From Ruminococcaceae bacterium UBA4871 (lineage in GTDB: Bacteria > Bacillota > Clostridia > Oscillospirales > Acutalibacteraceae), in the NCBI GenBank assembly GCA_002399445.1, contig DHDR01000034.1:5563-69562 (forward strand): a stretch of DNA of 64,000 nucleotides, in the 5' to 3' direction. The notes beneath the pieces were generated by a model. The model saw only the letters and a list, made by a program, of their open reading frames with translations. It was not told where the DNA came from and ran no database searches. Every line of letters begins with the position of its first letter. The first letter of the stretch is position 1. A program made the position numbers and the translations under genes. This document shows, one piece after another, positions 35,967 through 43,668 of the stretch.

Positions 35967-36486
35967 AGTAGGTATCTTTGCCGTACCGGCATTTGCAGCC
36001 GCGATCGTCTTATTTTGCTTGATTCGAAAAGTTCCCGTCTTTGATTCCTTTACCGAGGGTGCCCGCCAAGGAATGAAGGCCTCTTTCACCATTCTCCCAA
36101 CCTTAGTGGGCTTAATAGTCGGCGTCACCATGCTGCAGGCATCCGGCGCTTTGGATTTGATGGCAGACGCTCTTGCACCTCTCATGCATGCCATCGGGCT
36201 GCCCTCTGCAGTTGCTCCATTAGTATTAATGAAACCCGTATCCGGCAGTGGTTCCACCGCTGTTCTCACACAAATTCTGCAGCAAAACGGCGCAGACAGC
36301 TTTGTCGGGCGGGTTGCCGCCGTTCTTTCCGGCAGCACAGAAACTACATTTTATTGTATTGCTGTTTACTATGGCAGTATTAAAGTGCATAAAACGCGGC
36401 ATACACTTCCTGCAGCGCTTGTGGGCGACATGGCAGCGTGCCTGATCGCACCGCTCGCAGTACGCTTTGTATTTAAACAATACTAA
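35959..36486 (+). CDS. spmB: Spore maturation protein B
   Basis: Partner of SpmA, 175 residues. The Gate domain motif KPVSGSGSTAVLTQILQQNG and GSTETTFYCIAVYYGS are typical. The start is GTG at 35959 inside the spmA end, preceded by GGAAAGG, so the pair is coupled. A terminator hairpin at 36524-36556 follows. Confidence 0.93.
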   Translation: MNKVGIFAVPAFAAAIVLFCLIRKVPVFDSFTEGARQGMKASFTILPTLVGLIVGVTMLQASGALDLMADALAPLMHAIGLPSAVAPLVLMKPVSGSGSTAVLTQILQQNGADSFVGRVAAVLSGSTETTFYCIAVYYGSIKVHKTRHTLPAALVGDMAACLIAPLAVRFVFKQY

Positions 36487-36523
36487 ATGAAGAATATGAA
36501 TACTCAAACGGCAGCACGCTTTT

Positions 36524-36561
36524 GGCGGACGCTGTCGTTTTTTAGGCTCAGCCGCCTTTTA
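36524..36561 (+). terminator. Terminator after spmB
   Basis: GGCGG (36524-36528) and CCGCC (36552-36556), extended by CTG/CAG, are followed by TTTTATTTG. It lies between convergent spmB and nfo. Confidence 0.65.
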
Positions 36562-36584
36562 TTTGTTTCGGCCGTTTTAGACTT

Positions 36585-37421
36585 TTACTGCGCACTCCCC
36601 GCTTCTTCCCGCAGCAGGGCAATTTCCCGTGCATGTCCGGCGGTATCCAGCGGAGTTTCCAACACAAACGGTAATTGGCATAGTACCGGATGCTTGATAA
36701 TGCGCAGTAATGCCTGTATACCAATGTATCCTCCTCCAATAACCTCATGACGGTCTTTATGACTTCCTACAGGGTTTTTGCTGTCGTTCAGATGAACGGC
36801 TCTCAGACGTTGCAAGCCAATAATGCGGTCAAATTGTTCCAGTACAGCGTCTAGGCCATGAACAATATCATATCCTGCATCAAAAACATGACAGGTGTCC
36901 AGACAAACACCTATTTTTTCAGAAAGTTCAACACCATCTAAAATGGCACGAAGCTCCTCAAAGTTACGTCCGACTTCCGTGCCCTTTCCCGCCATCGTTT
37001 CCAGCAGAACCGTTGTGCGCTGTTCCTGCCAAAGCACTTGATTGAGAACCTCAGTAATTTTCCGGATGCCTATTTGCACCCCCTGCCCCACATGACTGCC
37101 CGGATGAAAATTATAATAATTTCCCGGTAAATATTCCATACGCGCAAGATCATCCCGCATCGTTTGCAGCGCAAACGCCTGTATCTCCGGTTTGGCCGCA
37201 CATGGATTCAAGGTATAAGGCGCATGGGCAATGATGGGGGCAAAGTGATGTTCCGCCAAAAAATCCCGCAGTGCTTCCGCATCGGCAATATTCAACCGTC
37301 TGGCTTTGCCTCCTCGAGGGTTTCGTGTAAAGAATTGAAAAGTATCCGCATTGATTGACAGGGCTTCTTTTCCCATATGCAGAAAACCAGCCGACGCGGA
37401 AAGATGAGAACCAATATGCAT
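36585..37421 (-). CDS. nfo: Endonuclease IV (AP endonuclease Nfo)
   Basis: Nfo cleaves DNA at abasic sites in base-excision repair, using three zinc ions in a TIM barrel. From ATG at 37421 (GAAAGGA 7 nt before) it has 278 residues and starts MHIGSHLSASAGFLHMGKEAL. Zinc-ligand motifs are seen: YNFHPGSHVG, LLETMAGKGTEVG, CLDTCHVFDAGYD, VHLNDSKNPVGSHKDRHE, VLETPLD. It is convergent with spmB and divergent from the TtcA-like gene. Confidence 0.96.
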   Translation of the reverse strand: MHIGSHLSASAGFLHMGKEALSINADTFQFFTRNPRGGKARRLNIADAEALRDFLAEHHFAPIIAHAPYTLNPCAAKPEIQAFALQTMRDDLARMEYLPGNYYNFHPGSHVGQGVQIGIRKITEVLNQVLWQEQRTTVLLETMAGKGTEVGRNFEELRAILDGVELSEKIGVCLDTCHVFDAGYDIVHGLDAVLEQFDRIIGLQRLRAVHLNDSKNPVGSHKDRHEVIGGGYIGIQALLRIIKHPVLCQLPFVLETPLDTAGHAREIALLREEAGSAQ

Positions 37422-37520
37422 TTTAAAATCCTTTCTCAATTTACAAAGTATTGCGGTATAGTATGAAAAGCGTTAGAATAGAAGGGCAGCAGATAAAAGT
37501 ATCTGATGGAAGATAAAATT

Positions 37521-37539
37521 GATAACCATTCTCATTATA
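37521..37539. promoter_or_regulatory. Fur-box-like palindrome upstream of the TtcA-like gene
   Basis: The 19-mer starting GATAACC and ending TCATTATA matches 14 of 19 positions of the classical Fur box GATAATGATAATCATTATC. It lies 22 nt before the start codon, where a bound repressor would block transcription or initiation. Whether this organism has a Fur with that specificity is unknown. Confidence 0.4.
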
Positions 37540-37560
37540 TAACCTGCAAAGGAAATTGCA

Positions 37561-38385
37561 ATGGAAACTTATGAAAAAGTTGAGCGCAGCCTCATAAAAA
37601 AATACCGGAAACCTATCTGGAACCGCTTGATTGGTGGGATTAAAGATTACGAGCTGATTCAGCCCGGTGACAAAATTGCCGTATGTATTTCAGGCGGAAA
37701 GGACAGCACACTGCTGGCCTGCTGTATGCAGCACTTACATAAATACACAGAAGTCCCCTTTTCCCTGGAGTTTTTAGCAATGGACCCCGGCTACCGTCCG
37801 GAAAATCGTGCTCTGCTGCTTTCAAATTGTACGTTGCTGCACATTCCTGTGCATATCTTTGATACGGACATTTTTAATTTTGTGGCGCAGAAAAAGAAAT
37901 CGCCCTGTTATTTATGTGCCCGTATGCGGCGCGGTTATCTCTACCGCCATGCACAGGAACTTGGGTGCAACAAAATTGCACTCGGCCATCATTTTAACGA
38001 TGTAATTGAAACCATCCTGATGAGCATGCTTTACGGCGCCGAAATGCGCACCATGATGCCCAAACTGCACAGCAAAAATTTTCCCGGCATGGAACTCATC
38101 CGCCCGCTGTATCTTGTACATGAGCGGGATATTCTGGCGTGGAAACACTACAACGGGCTGGAGTTTTTGCAATGTGCCTGCCGTTTTACTGAAAAGGGTA
38201 CTTACGATACCCCAAATGCAGGCAAGCGTGCAAAAGTCAAAGCACTGATTGCTTCACTGTGTGCAGAGAATCCACAGGTGGACCAAAATATTTTCCGCAG
38301 TGCTCAAAATGTAAACCTTGAAACCCTTATCAGTTGGCGGTGTCAAAAAGAGCGCCATAATTTTTTGGAAAATTATGATAAATGA
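37561..38385 (+). CDS. TtcA-like tRNA thiolation protein (PP-loop ATPase)
   Basis: This 274-residue PP-loop ATPase belongs to the TtcA/TtuA family that thiolates tRNA (2-thiocytidine at position 32 in TtcA). Seen are the PP-loop SGGKDSTLLACCMQHL (about 45-60), the CYLCARMRRGYLYRHA pair of cysteines expected to hold a 4Fe-4S cluster, and LGHHFNDVIETILM. It differs from TilS by the cluster cysteines. The gene stands alone, with an iron-box-like palindrome upstream that would suit an iron-sulfur enzyme. The exact tRNA target is not known. Confidence 0.85.
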   Translation: METYEKVERSLIKKYRKPIWNRLIGGIKDYELIQPGDKIAVCISGGKDSTLLACCMQHLHKYTEVPFSLEFLAMDPGYRPENRALLLSNCTLLHIPVHIFDTDIFNFVAQKKKSPCYLCARMRRGYLYRHAQELGCNKIALGHHFNDVIETILMSMLYGAEMRTMMPKLHSKNFPGMELIRPLYLVHERDILAWKHYNGLEFLQCACRFTEKGTYDTPNAGKRAKVKALIASLCAENPQVDQNIFRSAQNVNLETLISWRCQKERHNFLENYDK

Positions 38386-38400
38386 CAGAATACGCCGAAA

Positions 38401-38432
38401 CACTTGCATTTTACAAATGCAAGTGGTATAAT
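38401..38432 (+). promoter_or_regulatory. folT promoter with an overlapping palindrome
   Basis: -35 TTGCAT (38404-38409) and -10 TATAAT (38427-38432) have exactly 17-nt spacing. The -35 and spacer are covered by a near-perfect palindrome, CACTTGCATTT and AAATGCAAGTG, with a 3-nt centre. This could be a repressor operator or the remains of a terminator for the preceding gene. Confidence 0.7.
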
Positions 38433-38455
38433 GCAATTATAAATTGAATCGTAGC

Positions 38456-38566
38456 CAGCAGAGTAGAAAATCATGCGTCAAGTGCCTGCCGAACGGGGAG
38501 TTGTCGGCAAGACGAAAAACGGGAGTTCGTATCCGTTTGCGGTGTGGTTTTCGCATCCCGCTGCTG
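38456..38566 (+). promoter_or_regulatory. THF riboswitch
   Basis: The leader matches the tetrahydrofolate riboswitch. Conserved blocks seen in order are AGAGTAG, CATGCGTCAAGTG, GGGGAGTTGTCGGCAAGACGAA, GCGGTGTGGTT and TTCGCATCCCGCTGC. P1 would be CAGCAG (38456-38461) with CTGCTG (38561-38566). It lies directly upstream of a FolT-type folate transporter gene, the classical context. The ligand is a reduced folate. It probably acts on translation: ACCTCC at 38570-38575 can pair with the folT ribosome binding site GGAGGT at 38641-38646. Confidence 0.88.
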
Positions 38567-38646
38567 CATACCTCCAATAAGATATGCAGCACTTGATGGG
38601 CACAGTTCTGTGTCATCCTGCGTATGCTACATATCTGACAGGAGGT
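38562..38646 (+). promoter_or_regulatory. Expression platform of the THF riboswitch
   Basis: TGCTGCATA (38562-38570) and TATGCAGCA (38583-38591) form a 9-bp hairpin whose 5' arm shares bases with riboswitch P1, so the two are mutually exclusive. Its loop begins CCTCC. ACCTCC (38570-38575) is complementary to the ribosome binding site GGAGGT (38641-38646). Ligand-stabilised P1 could open the hairpin and free this anti-ribosome-binding sequence. The mechanism is inference. Confidence 0.6.
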
Positions 38647-38652
38647 TTTATT

Positions 38653-39228
38653 TTGCAAAAATTTCTCACACTGTTCCATGATTCTGCTGCAGAGCTAAAA
38701 TGCTTACCGTCGATGGTAATTGCATCTATGCTCATGGCAGTCGGTCTAGTCCTAGGAAGCATAACGATTAAAGTAACTCCTTTTCTGCATATTGGTGTTT
38801 CTTTTTTAGCCAATGCAATCACCGGATTATTGTTTGGACCAGTCGTGGCAATGCTGACAGCCGGGCTGGGAGATATTATCGGTTATTTTTTGTCATCCGG
38901 CGGGGACGCTTTTTTCTTCCCTTTCACTTTAACGGCTATGCTGAGCGGATGCCTGTACGGCATATTTTTGTATCACAGCAACGCCAAACTCCCGCGCGTG
39001 ATTGCTGCGAAAGCATCCGTTACCTTTATTTCCAACATCCTGCTGAATACAATTTGGTGTTCCATACTATACGGAAAAGGATTCATGGCAATTTTCCCAG
39101 TTCGTCTTACAAAGAATCTGACTTTGCTGCCGTTTGAAATTGCCATGCTCTTTGTGATTGGAAAAGCCATTCAAAAAATTTATGACGTTTCCCAACAGCA
39201 CTTTGGTGCGCAAGGGGCCTTGCATTAA
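38653..39228 (+). CDS. folT: Folate ECF transporter substrate-binding component FolT
   Basis: FolT is the membrane S component that binds folate and works with the shared EcfA/EcfA'/EcfT energising module. From TTG at 38653 (AGGAGGT 6 nt upstream) it has 191 residues and about six hydrophobic segments, with KVTPFLHIGVSFLANAITGLLFGP and LTAGLGDIIGYFL in the S-component pattern. The THF riboswitch in its leader fixes the substrate. No energising module is in the window. A terminator follows at 39308-39356. Confidence 0.88.
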   Translation: MQKFLTLFHDSAAELKCLPSMVIASMLMAVGLVLGSITIKVTPFLHIGVSFLANAITGLLFGPVVAMLTAGLGDIIGYFLSSGGDAFFFPFTLTAMLSGCLYGIFLYHSNAKLPRVIAAKASVTFISNILLNTIWCSILYGKGFMAIFPVRLTKNLTLLPFEIAMLFVIGKAIQKIYDVSQQHFGAQGALH

Positions 39229-39307
39229 CTAGCCCCTGCAATCAGGTTTCCCGCCGTATAGTGCCTTGGTGGCGTTCTGGAAATCCGTAGAAAAACAACA
39301 TATAAAA

Positions 39308-39356
39308 AAGGTCTATGTCTCAGAAAGAAAGTCTCTGGAGCATAGATCCCTTTTTA
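39308..39356 (+). terminator. Terminator after folT
   Basis: GGTCTATG (39310-39317) pairs with CATAGATCC (39341-39349) with one bulge, followed by CTTTTTATT. Confidence 0.65.
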
Positions 39357-39394
39357 TTCTATATTGATGAATTGAAAATTTTTATGATAAATCG

Positions 39395-39997
39395 TCAGTT
39401 GCCGTTGATGCAGATGAGTTTGCGCTGCGCCTTAAACAAAGCTGTGCAGACAGGAATGGCAATTAAAACACCAGCCACCATTTCCACTAAACCGTTTATC
39501 GTAATAATAGAACCAATTAAGAAAGAAATTGCGCTGCCATGTGTCAATTGTGCAATCTGATTATGATAAACGACAACGAGCATCGAAAGGGTCAGAACCG
39601 TACTGCATAGTTTACCGATTGCAGCAGCAAGACCAATGCTTGCCGCTGTTTTGGCCCTGCCTCGAATGATTTTGCTGAATCCTGCAAATAAGAGTCCTGT
39701 GATAAGTCCAAGAGCCATACGGGATGGGATTGCCACCAATGGATTCTGAAAAAAGACATCCATTGCTCCACCCGGCATGACATAGGCAATAATCATACTG
39801 AGTACACCCATGACACCGCCGAGAACCAGTCCCCCCTGCCAGCCAAGCAGGATTGCACCGATAATGACAGGAAGATGGACCAAAGTAATTGAAACAATCC
39901 CCGTCCTGATGTAACCAATCGGCGTTAGGCTCATTAAGATGATAAGTGCGCTAAACAAACCCAGTAACGCCATTTGAAATGTTTTCTGCCTTTTCAT
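39395..39997 (-). CDS. ECF transporter S component, PanT-like
   Basis: A 200-residue protein with about six membrane helices and the ECF S-component pattern: IVSITLVHLPVIIGAILLGWQGGLVLGGVMG, then FFQNPLVAIPSRMALGLITGLLF. These resemble the COG4684/PanT group, some of whose members take up pantothenate. The substrate is not certain. It starts ATG after AAGGAGG. A promoter at 40134-40161 lies about 130 nt upstream, leaving a leader with several possible hairpins that may sense the substrate. Confidence 0.75.
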   Translation of the reverse strand: MKRQKTFQMALLGLFSALIILMSLTPIGYIRTGIVSITLVHLPVIIGAILLGWQGGLVLGGVMGVLSMIIAYVMPGGAMDVFFQNPLVAIPSRMALGLITGLLFAGFSKIIRGRAKTAASIGLAAAIGKLCSTVLTLSMLVVVYHNQIAQLTHGSAISFLIGSIITINGLVEMVAGVLIAIPVCTALFKAQRKLICINGN

Positions 39998-40127
39998 AAA
40001 AATGACCTCCTTGCTGCCGCTCCTATATAAGGATGCAGCGCAAATTTATAATATTGACATAGGAATAGTTTCCCATTTGTCCAAAGAAAAAGCAACAAAA
40101 AGCTGTTGGTTTCAGCAGACTGATTGT
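39998..40127 (-). promoter_or_regulatory. Structured 5' leader of the PanT-like gene, unknown riboswitch candidate
   Basis: The roughly 130-nt leader shows three possible stems on the minus strand. They are CAACA/TGTTG followed by a T-rich tract; TTGgACA ... TGTCAA enclosing GGAA/TTCC; and GCTGC-at-CCT-tatat-AGG-agcg-GCAGC immediately before the AAGGAGG. No conserved blocks of TPP, FMN, cobalamin, lysine, THF or preQ1 riboswitches were recognised. Function unproven. Confidence 0.4.
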
Positions 40128-40133
40128 TGTCTT

Positions 40134-40161
40134 ATTATAGCATATTTGAATAAAAAAGCAA
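40134..40161 (-). promoter_or_regulatory. Promoter of the PanT-like gene
   Basis: Minus-strand -35 TTGCTT (40156-40161) and perfect -10 TATAAT (40134-40139), 16-nt spacing. Confidence 0.65.
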
Positions 40162-40180
40162 GAATTTAATTTTATTTTTG

Positions 40181-40942
40181 TTATATCCTGACAGGGATTC
40201 CTTTGGAACTCAGATATTCTTTTAGCTGTGGGATTGTAATCTCGCCAAAATGGAACAGAGACGCCGCTAAAACCGCATCCGCTTTTCCTTTTGTAAAGGC
40301 ATCATAAAAATGCTCCAGTTTACCTGCACCGCCGGAAGCAATCACAGGCACGCTGACCGTTTCACTGACGGCTGCAGTAAGGGCAAGGTCATAGCCCTGC
40401 TTTTTCCCATCTTCATCCATGCTGGTAAGCAGAATCTCACCTGCGCCAAGTGAAACGGCTTTCTGCGCCCATTCAACAGCATCCAAACCAGTATCAATCC
40501 GACCGCCATGAATATAAACCGTCCAGCCGCCATTGGAGCGGCGTTTGGCATCGATGGCACAGACGACACACTGACTCCCAAATTTCTCCGCTGCCTCGGT
40601 CAGCAATTCCGGATGCTGTACGGCGGCACTGTTTACCGAAACCTTATCGGCACCGGCACGGAGCAGGACCTGAAAATCTTCTACTGTGCGGATACCGCCG
40701 CCAACCGTAAAGGGAATAAAAATCTGCTGTGCCACACTGCTGACATAATGAAGTTGTGTACCACGTGCCTGCGCAGAGGCGGTTATGTCCAGCAAAACCA
40801 ACTCATCCGCCCCCTGCCGGTCATATTCAGCAGCACAGGCTACCGGGTCGCCGGCATCACGCAGGTGGACAAAGGAGGTTCCTTTTACCACACGGCCATT
40901 GTTGACATCCAAGCAGGGAATAATTCGCTTCGCATACATCAT
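40181..40942 (-). CDS. hisF: Imidazole glycerol phosphate synthase cyclase subunit HisF
   Basis: HisF uses ammonia from HisH to convert PRFAR to imidazole glycerol phosphate and AICAR in histidine synthesis. The 253-residue TIM barrel starts AKRIIPCLDVNNGRVVKG with the catalytic Asp, has VGGGIRT, DKVSVNSAAV, and the second catalytic Asp in LTSMDEDGKKQGYD. ATG at 40942 directly follows the hisH stop; a second ATG one codon later is equally possible. Only hisH and hisF of the pathway are here. Confidence 0.96.
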   Translation of the reverse strand: MMYAKRIIPCLDVNNGRVVKGTSFVHLRDAGDPVACAAEYDRQGADELVLLDITASAQARGTQLHYVSSVAQQIFIPFTVGGGIRTVEDFQVLLRAGADKVSVNSAAVQHPELLTEAAEKFGSQCVVCAIDAKRRSNGGWTVYIHGGRIDTGLDAVEWAQKAVSLGAGEILLTSMDEDGKKQGYDLALTAAVSETVSVPVIASGGAGKLEHFYDAFTKGKADAVLAASLFHFGEITIPQLKEYLSSKGIPVRI

Positions 40943-41560
40943 TCAGTCCCCCTTTACCAAAGCGGTAAAATTGCGCAGAATCTGCAAGCCGACTTTTCCG
41001 CTTTTCTCCGGATGAAACTGCATGGCATATAAATTCTGGCGGTGGATGGCAGCGTCAATCTGCACACCATACTGTGTCGTTGCCGCAACTTCTTCCCGAC
41101 ATTCCGCTTTTAAATAATAGGAATGTACAAAATAAACATAAGGGTTTTCCGGCAGGCCCGCAAAGATGCTGGATGGATCGGTGATATGCAGACTGTTCCA
41201 GCCGATATGTGGAATTTTCAGGCCTTTGCCTTCCGGTATGCGATGAATCCTGCCACGGAGAATGCCAAGGCCCGGGACACCCGGTGCCTCTTCGCTGCCT
41301 TCAAACAGCAGCTGAAGCCCAAGACAAATCCCAAGAAACGGCTTACCGGACGCAACCAATTCACAAACTGTGTCTGTCAATCCGGTTTTTTTGAGATTTT
41401 CCATAGCATCGCCAAATGCCCCCACACCCGGCAGCACAACAGCATCCGCTGACCGCAGAACAGCTGGGTCTGCTGTTACTTTTACCGCACTGCCAATGTA
41501 CTGAAAAGCTTTCAATACACTCTGCAGATTCCCTGCACCATAGTCAATTACTGCAATCAT
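40943..41560 (-). CDS. hisH: Imidazole glycerol phosphate synthase glutaminase subunit HisH
   Basis: HisH releases ammonia from glutamine for HisF. The class I amidotransferase of 205 residues has the nucleophile Cys79 in FLGICLGLQLLFE and the His-x-Glu pair in MQFHPEKSG, with IDYGAGNLQS at the start. The ATG follows AGGAGG. A promoter with TTGACT (41628-41633) and TAAACT (41605-41610), 17-nt spacing, precedes it on the minus strand. The hisHF pair is detached from the rest of the his operon. Confidence 0.95.
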   Translation of the reverse strand: MIAVIDYGAGNLQSVLKAFQYIGSAVKVTADPAVLRSADAVVLPGVGAFGDAMENLKKTGLTDTVCELVASGKPFLGICLGLQLLFEGSEEAPGVPGLGILRGRIHRIPEGKGLKIPHIGWNSLHITDPSSIFAGLPENPYVYFVHSYYLKAECREEVAATTQYGVQIDAAIHRQNLYAMQFHPEKSGKVGLQILRNFTALVKGD

Positions 41561-41702
41561 CGCAGCACCCTCCTGCCCGATTTATCCATTACAAATCTGC
41601 CAACAGTTTATCATATTCCATCATTAAAGTCAATTTGATTTTATTGTGAAATAAATAAAAGGAGGAGGCAGAACATAGGTATAGAAAACAGATAAAAACA
41701 GT

Positions 41703-41731
41703 TTGACAGAATAGCGACCATACGTTATGAT
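41703..41731 (+). promoter_or_regulatory. mntP promoter
   Basis: Perfect -35 TTGACA (41703-41708), 17 nt, then -10 TATGAT (41726-41731). The short leader (about 35 nt) has no room for the yybP-ykoY manganese riboswitch often found upstream of mntP. Confidence 0.75.
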
Positions 41732-41772
41732 AAAAAGCATATTAAACTGGAGTTGAATCGGAGAAATCAGAT

Positions 41773-42357
41773 ATGGATTATAGTTCACTGATTGGAATCG
41801 CTGTTGGGTTAAGTATGGACGCCTTTGCTGTAAGTATAACAAATGGTGCCGTCACACGAAATGCAAAGCCTGCTTTTGCCATAAAACTGGCGGCAACCTT
41901 CGGCATTTTTCAAGCAGTTATGCCGATTATCGGCTGGCTGGTTGGCAAAGCAGGGGAAAATATGATCAATGCTGTCGACCATTGGATTGCGCTCATTTTA
42001 CTGTCTTTCATTGGCATTCAAATGCTGCGTGAGGCACATAGCTGTCAACAGGGCAGTGTGGACTGTCTGCAGGATGATATTCCGTTAAAGACTCTTTTGT
42101 CCCTTGCTGTGGCAACTAGTATTGATGCTCTGGCAACCGGAATTCTTCTGCCCAGTGCAGTAGGGGCCTCTGCCCCGCATTTAATGGTACTCTCTGTATG
42201 TATCATTGGCATCATTACTTTTTGCTTCTGCTATATTGGCGTTTATATTGGTAAAAAATTTGGCAGCCTTTTCAGCTCAAAAGCAGAGATAATCGGTGGA
42301 CTCGTCCTGATTGCAATGGGCATTAAAATTTTTGTGGAACACATGTGGTTCTCTTAA
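41773..42357 (+). CDS. mntP: Manganese efflux pump MntP
   Basis: MntP (YebN) exports Mn2+. The 194-residue membrane protein has six hydrophobic segments in two repeats. The first repeat carries GLSMDAFAVSITNG and the second VATSIDALATGILLP; the conserved Asp residues within helices are the metal-translocation sites. It stands alone under its own promoter, convergent with the WYL-regulator gene. Confidence 0.93.
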   Translation: MDYSSLIGIAVGLSMDAFAVSITNGAVTRNAKPAFAIKLAATFGIFQAVMPIIGWLVGKAGENMINAVDHWIALILLSFIGIQMLREAHSCQQGSVDCLQDDIPLKTLLSLAVATSIDALATGILLPSAVGASAPHLMVLSVCIIGIITFCFCYIGVYIGKKFGSLFSSKAEIIGGLVLIAMGIKIFVEHMWFS

Positions 42358-42373
42358 AACGATTTTTTGCTGC

Positions 42374-43411
42374 CTATTCCGGCAGTTCCTGCTCTTCTGC
42401 ACACTCCTCAGGAATACGGTATACATGATACAGTTCTTGCAGCCTGCGCCGGATTTCGTCACGTACATAGGTTGGAGAAATAACCGTTACCCGTGCACCG
42501 CACTGCAAAATCCAATCATATAGCCCCTCACTGATACAAACCGTGACATGTGCCTTAAATGTTTCCCGCTCACATTCGAGGATTTCCAATTCAGTGCCAA
42601 ACCGGTCAACTAGCACATCTAAAAAGTGATTATCACAACGAAGCAAAAGCTGCTCCTCTCTGCCGCCAAACATCTGGAATTCATGCCGCAGATAATCTGC
42701 TGTATCGAACCTGTCCGAATAAGGTGTTATTTCAGTAAATGGTCTGGAGGTTTCTTCCAGCATTTTAACGCAGAACATACGGTCTAACCGATAATTGCTG
42801 ACCGAAGGATATTTCTCATAATTTGCCGCCAGATAATAATGGTCATTCCGCCAAAAAAGCGCATAGGGACTCAAAGAAAACATCCGGCCTTGATCCAGTT
42901 GTACAGTACCGCCGCACAGTACATGATGGTGATAATAAAGCAGTACCTTCCGTTTTCGTGAGATTGCTTGGTGAAGCACTGTAATTGTTTCTTTGATTTC
43001 GTCATTTTGCAGTTTATGGGCAGAATCATAGTAAACCTGCTGCTGAATCTCATTCTGTTCTTTGCTGTTAAGCATTCCTTTCAGTTTTTCTGTCAAATGC
43101 GAAGCCATCGCTTCTGTCAAAAATGGTGCCGCTTCCACAGCATCAATCAGCATACAGACTTCCGCTGTTTCCAATCTACGATGGAGAAGGTAATAGCCAG
43201 GATGAGGAGTGCGGGTAAAAATAATATCATACCCAGCCTGACGCAAAAAAGTAATATCCCTGCCCACAGCTTTTCGCTCAGATTGAATTCCCTGTTTTTC
43301 GAGAATCTCAAGCATGCGGTTCATATTCAGCGGTTTCTCCGCTGATGATTCCTTGATGAGCATCTGCAAAACAGCAAGCATCCTTGCCCTGGTAATATCC
43401 GATGAAATCAT
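42374..43411 (-). CDS. WYL-domain transcriptional regulator
   Basis: The 345-residue protein has an N-terminal winged helix-turn-helix (about 1-70, with MLEILEKQGIQSERKAVGRDITFLRQAGYDI). A WYL domain follows (about 140-225, with SRKRKVLLYYHHH, LSPYALFWRNDHYYLAANY, SNYRLDRMFCVKML) and a WCX-type C-terminal extension (about 260-330). WYL proteins sense nucleic acid or nucleotide ligands in several stress and defence systems. No target or defence gene is adjacent; it is convergent with mntP. Target unknown. Confidence 0.88.
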   Translation of the reverse strand: MISSDITRARMLAVLQMLIKESSAEKPLNMNRMLEILEKQGIQSERKAVGRDITFLRQAGYDIIFTRTPHPGYYLLHRRLETAEVCMLIDAVEAAPFLTEAMASHLTEKLKGMLNSKEQNEIQQQVYYDSAHKLQNDEIKETITVLHQAISRKRKVLLYYHHHVLCGGTVQLDQGRMFSLSPYALFWRNDHYYLAANYEKYPSVSNYRLDRMFCVKMLEETSRPFTEITPYSDRFDTADYLRHEFQMFGGREEQLLLRCDNHFLDVLVDRFGTELEILECERETFKAHVTVCISEGLYDWILQCGARVTVISPTYVRDEIRRRLQELYHVYRIPEECAEEQELPE

Positions 43412-43559
43412 TCTGCCACCCTCAAAAATTTCTGTCCCGCCGCAAAAATGCTCTGGTTGTCTGCGGTAAAATTATAGACTCATTTTACCATACTTTTCAA
43501 TGAAATTGCAGAAATTAAATGATGGAAGCGCGAAGGTCAAGAAAGATATCTGAAATATC

Positions 43560-43588
43560 TTGTCGTTCATATAAAAAAATGATATAAT
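43560..43588 (+). promoter_or_regulatory. Promoter of the CoA-transferase gene
   Basis: -35 TTGTCG (43560-43565) and perfect -10 TATAAT (43583-43588), 17-nt spacing. TTCACAA, a Rex half-site sequence, lies just downstream at about 43604-43610, but the other half is poor. Confidence 0.65.
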
Positions 43589-43668
43589 AATATCGTTGAA
43601 AGTTTCACAATCTTTATTGGATTCTCTAAAAATTATTCGTTACTTTACAGGAAGGAAGCTATTTCATA

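Noticed and set aside
41640..41772. yybP-ykoY manganese riboswitch upstream of mntP
   Set aside because: The promoter at 41703-41731 leaves a leader of only about 35 nt, and the conserved riboswitch blocks are not present.
43594..43611. Rex operator upstream of the CoA-transferase
   Set aside because: Only one half-site (TTCACAA) is good. The other half has three mismatches, so I do not call it.
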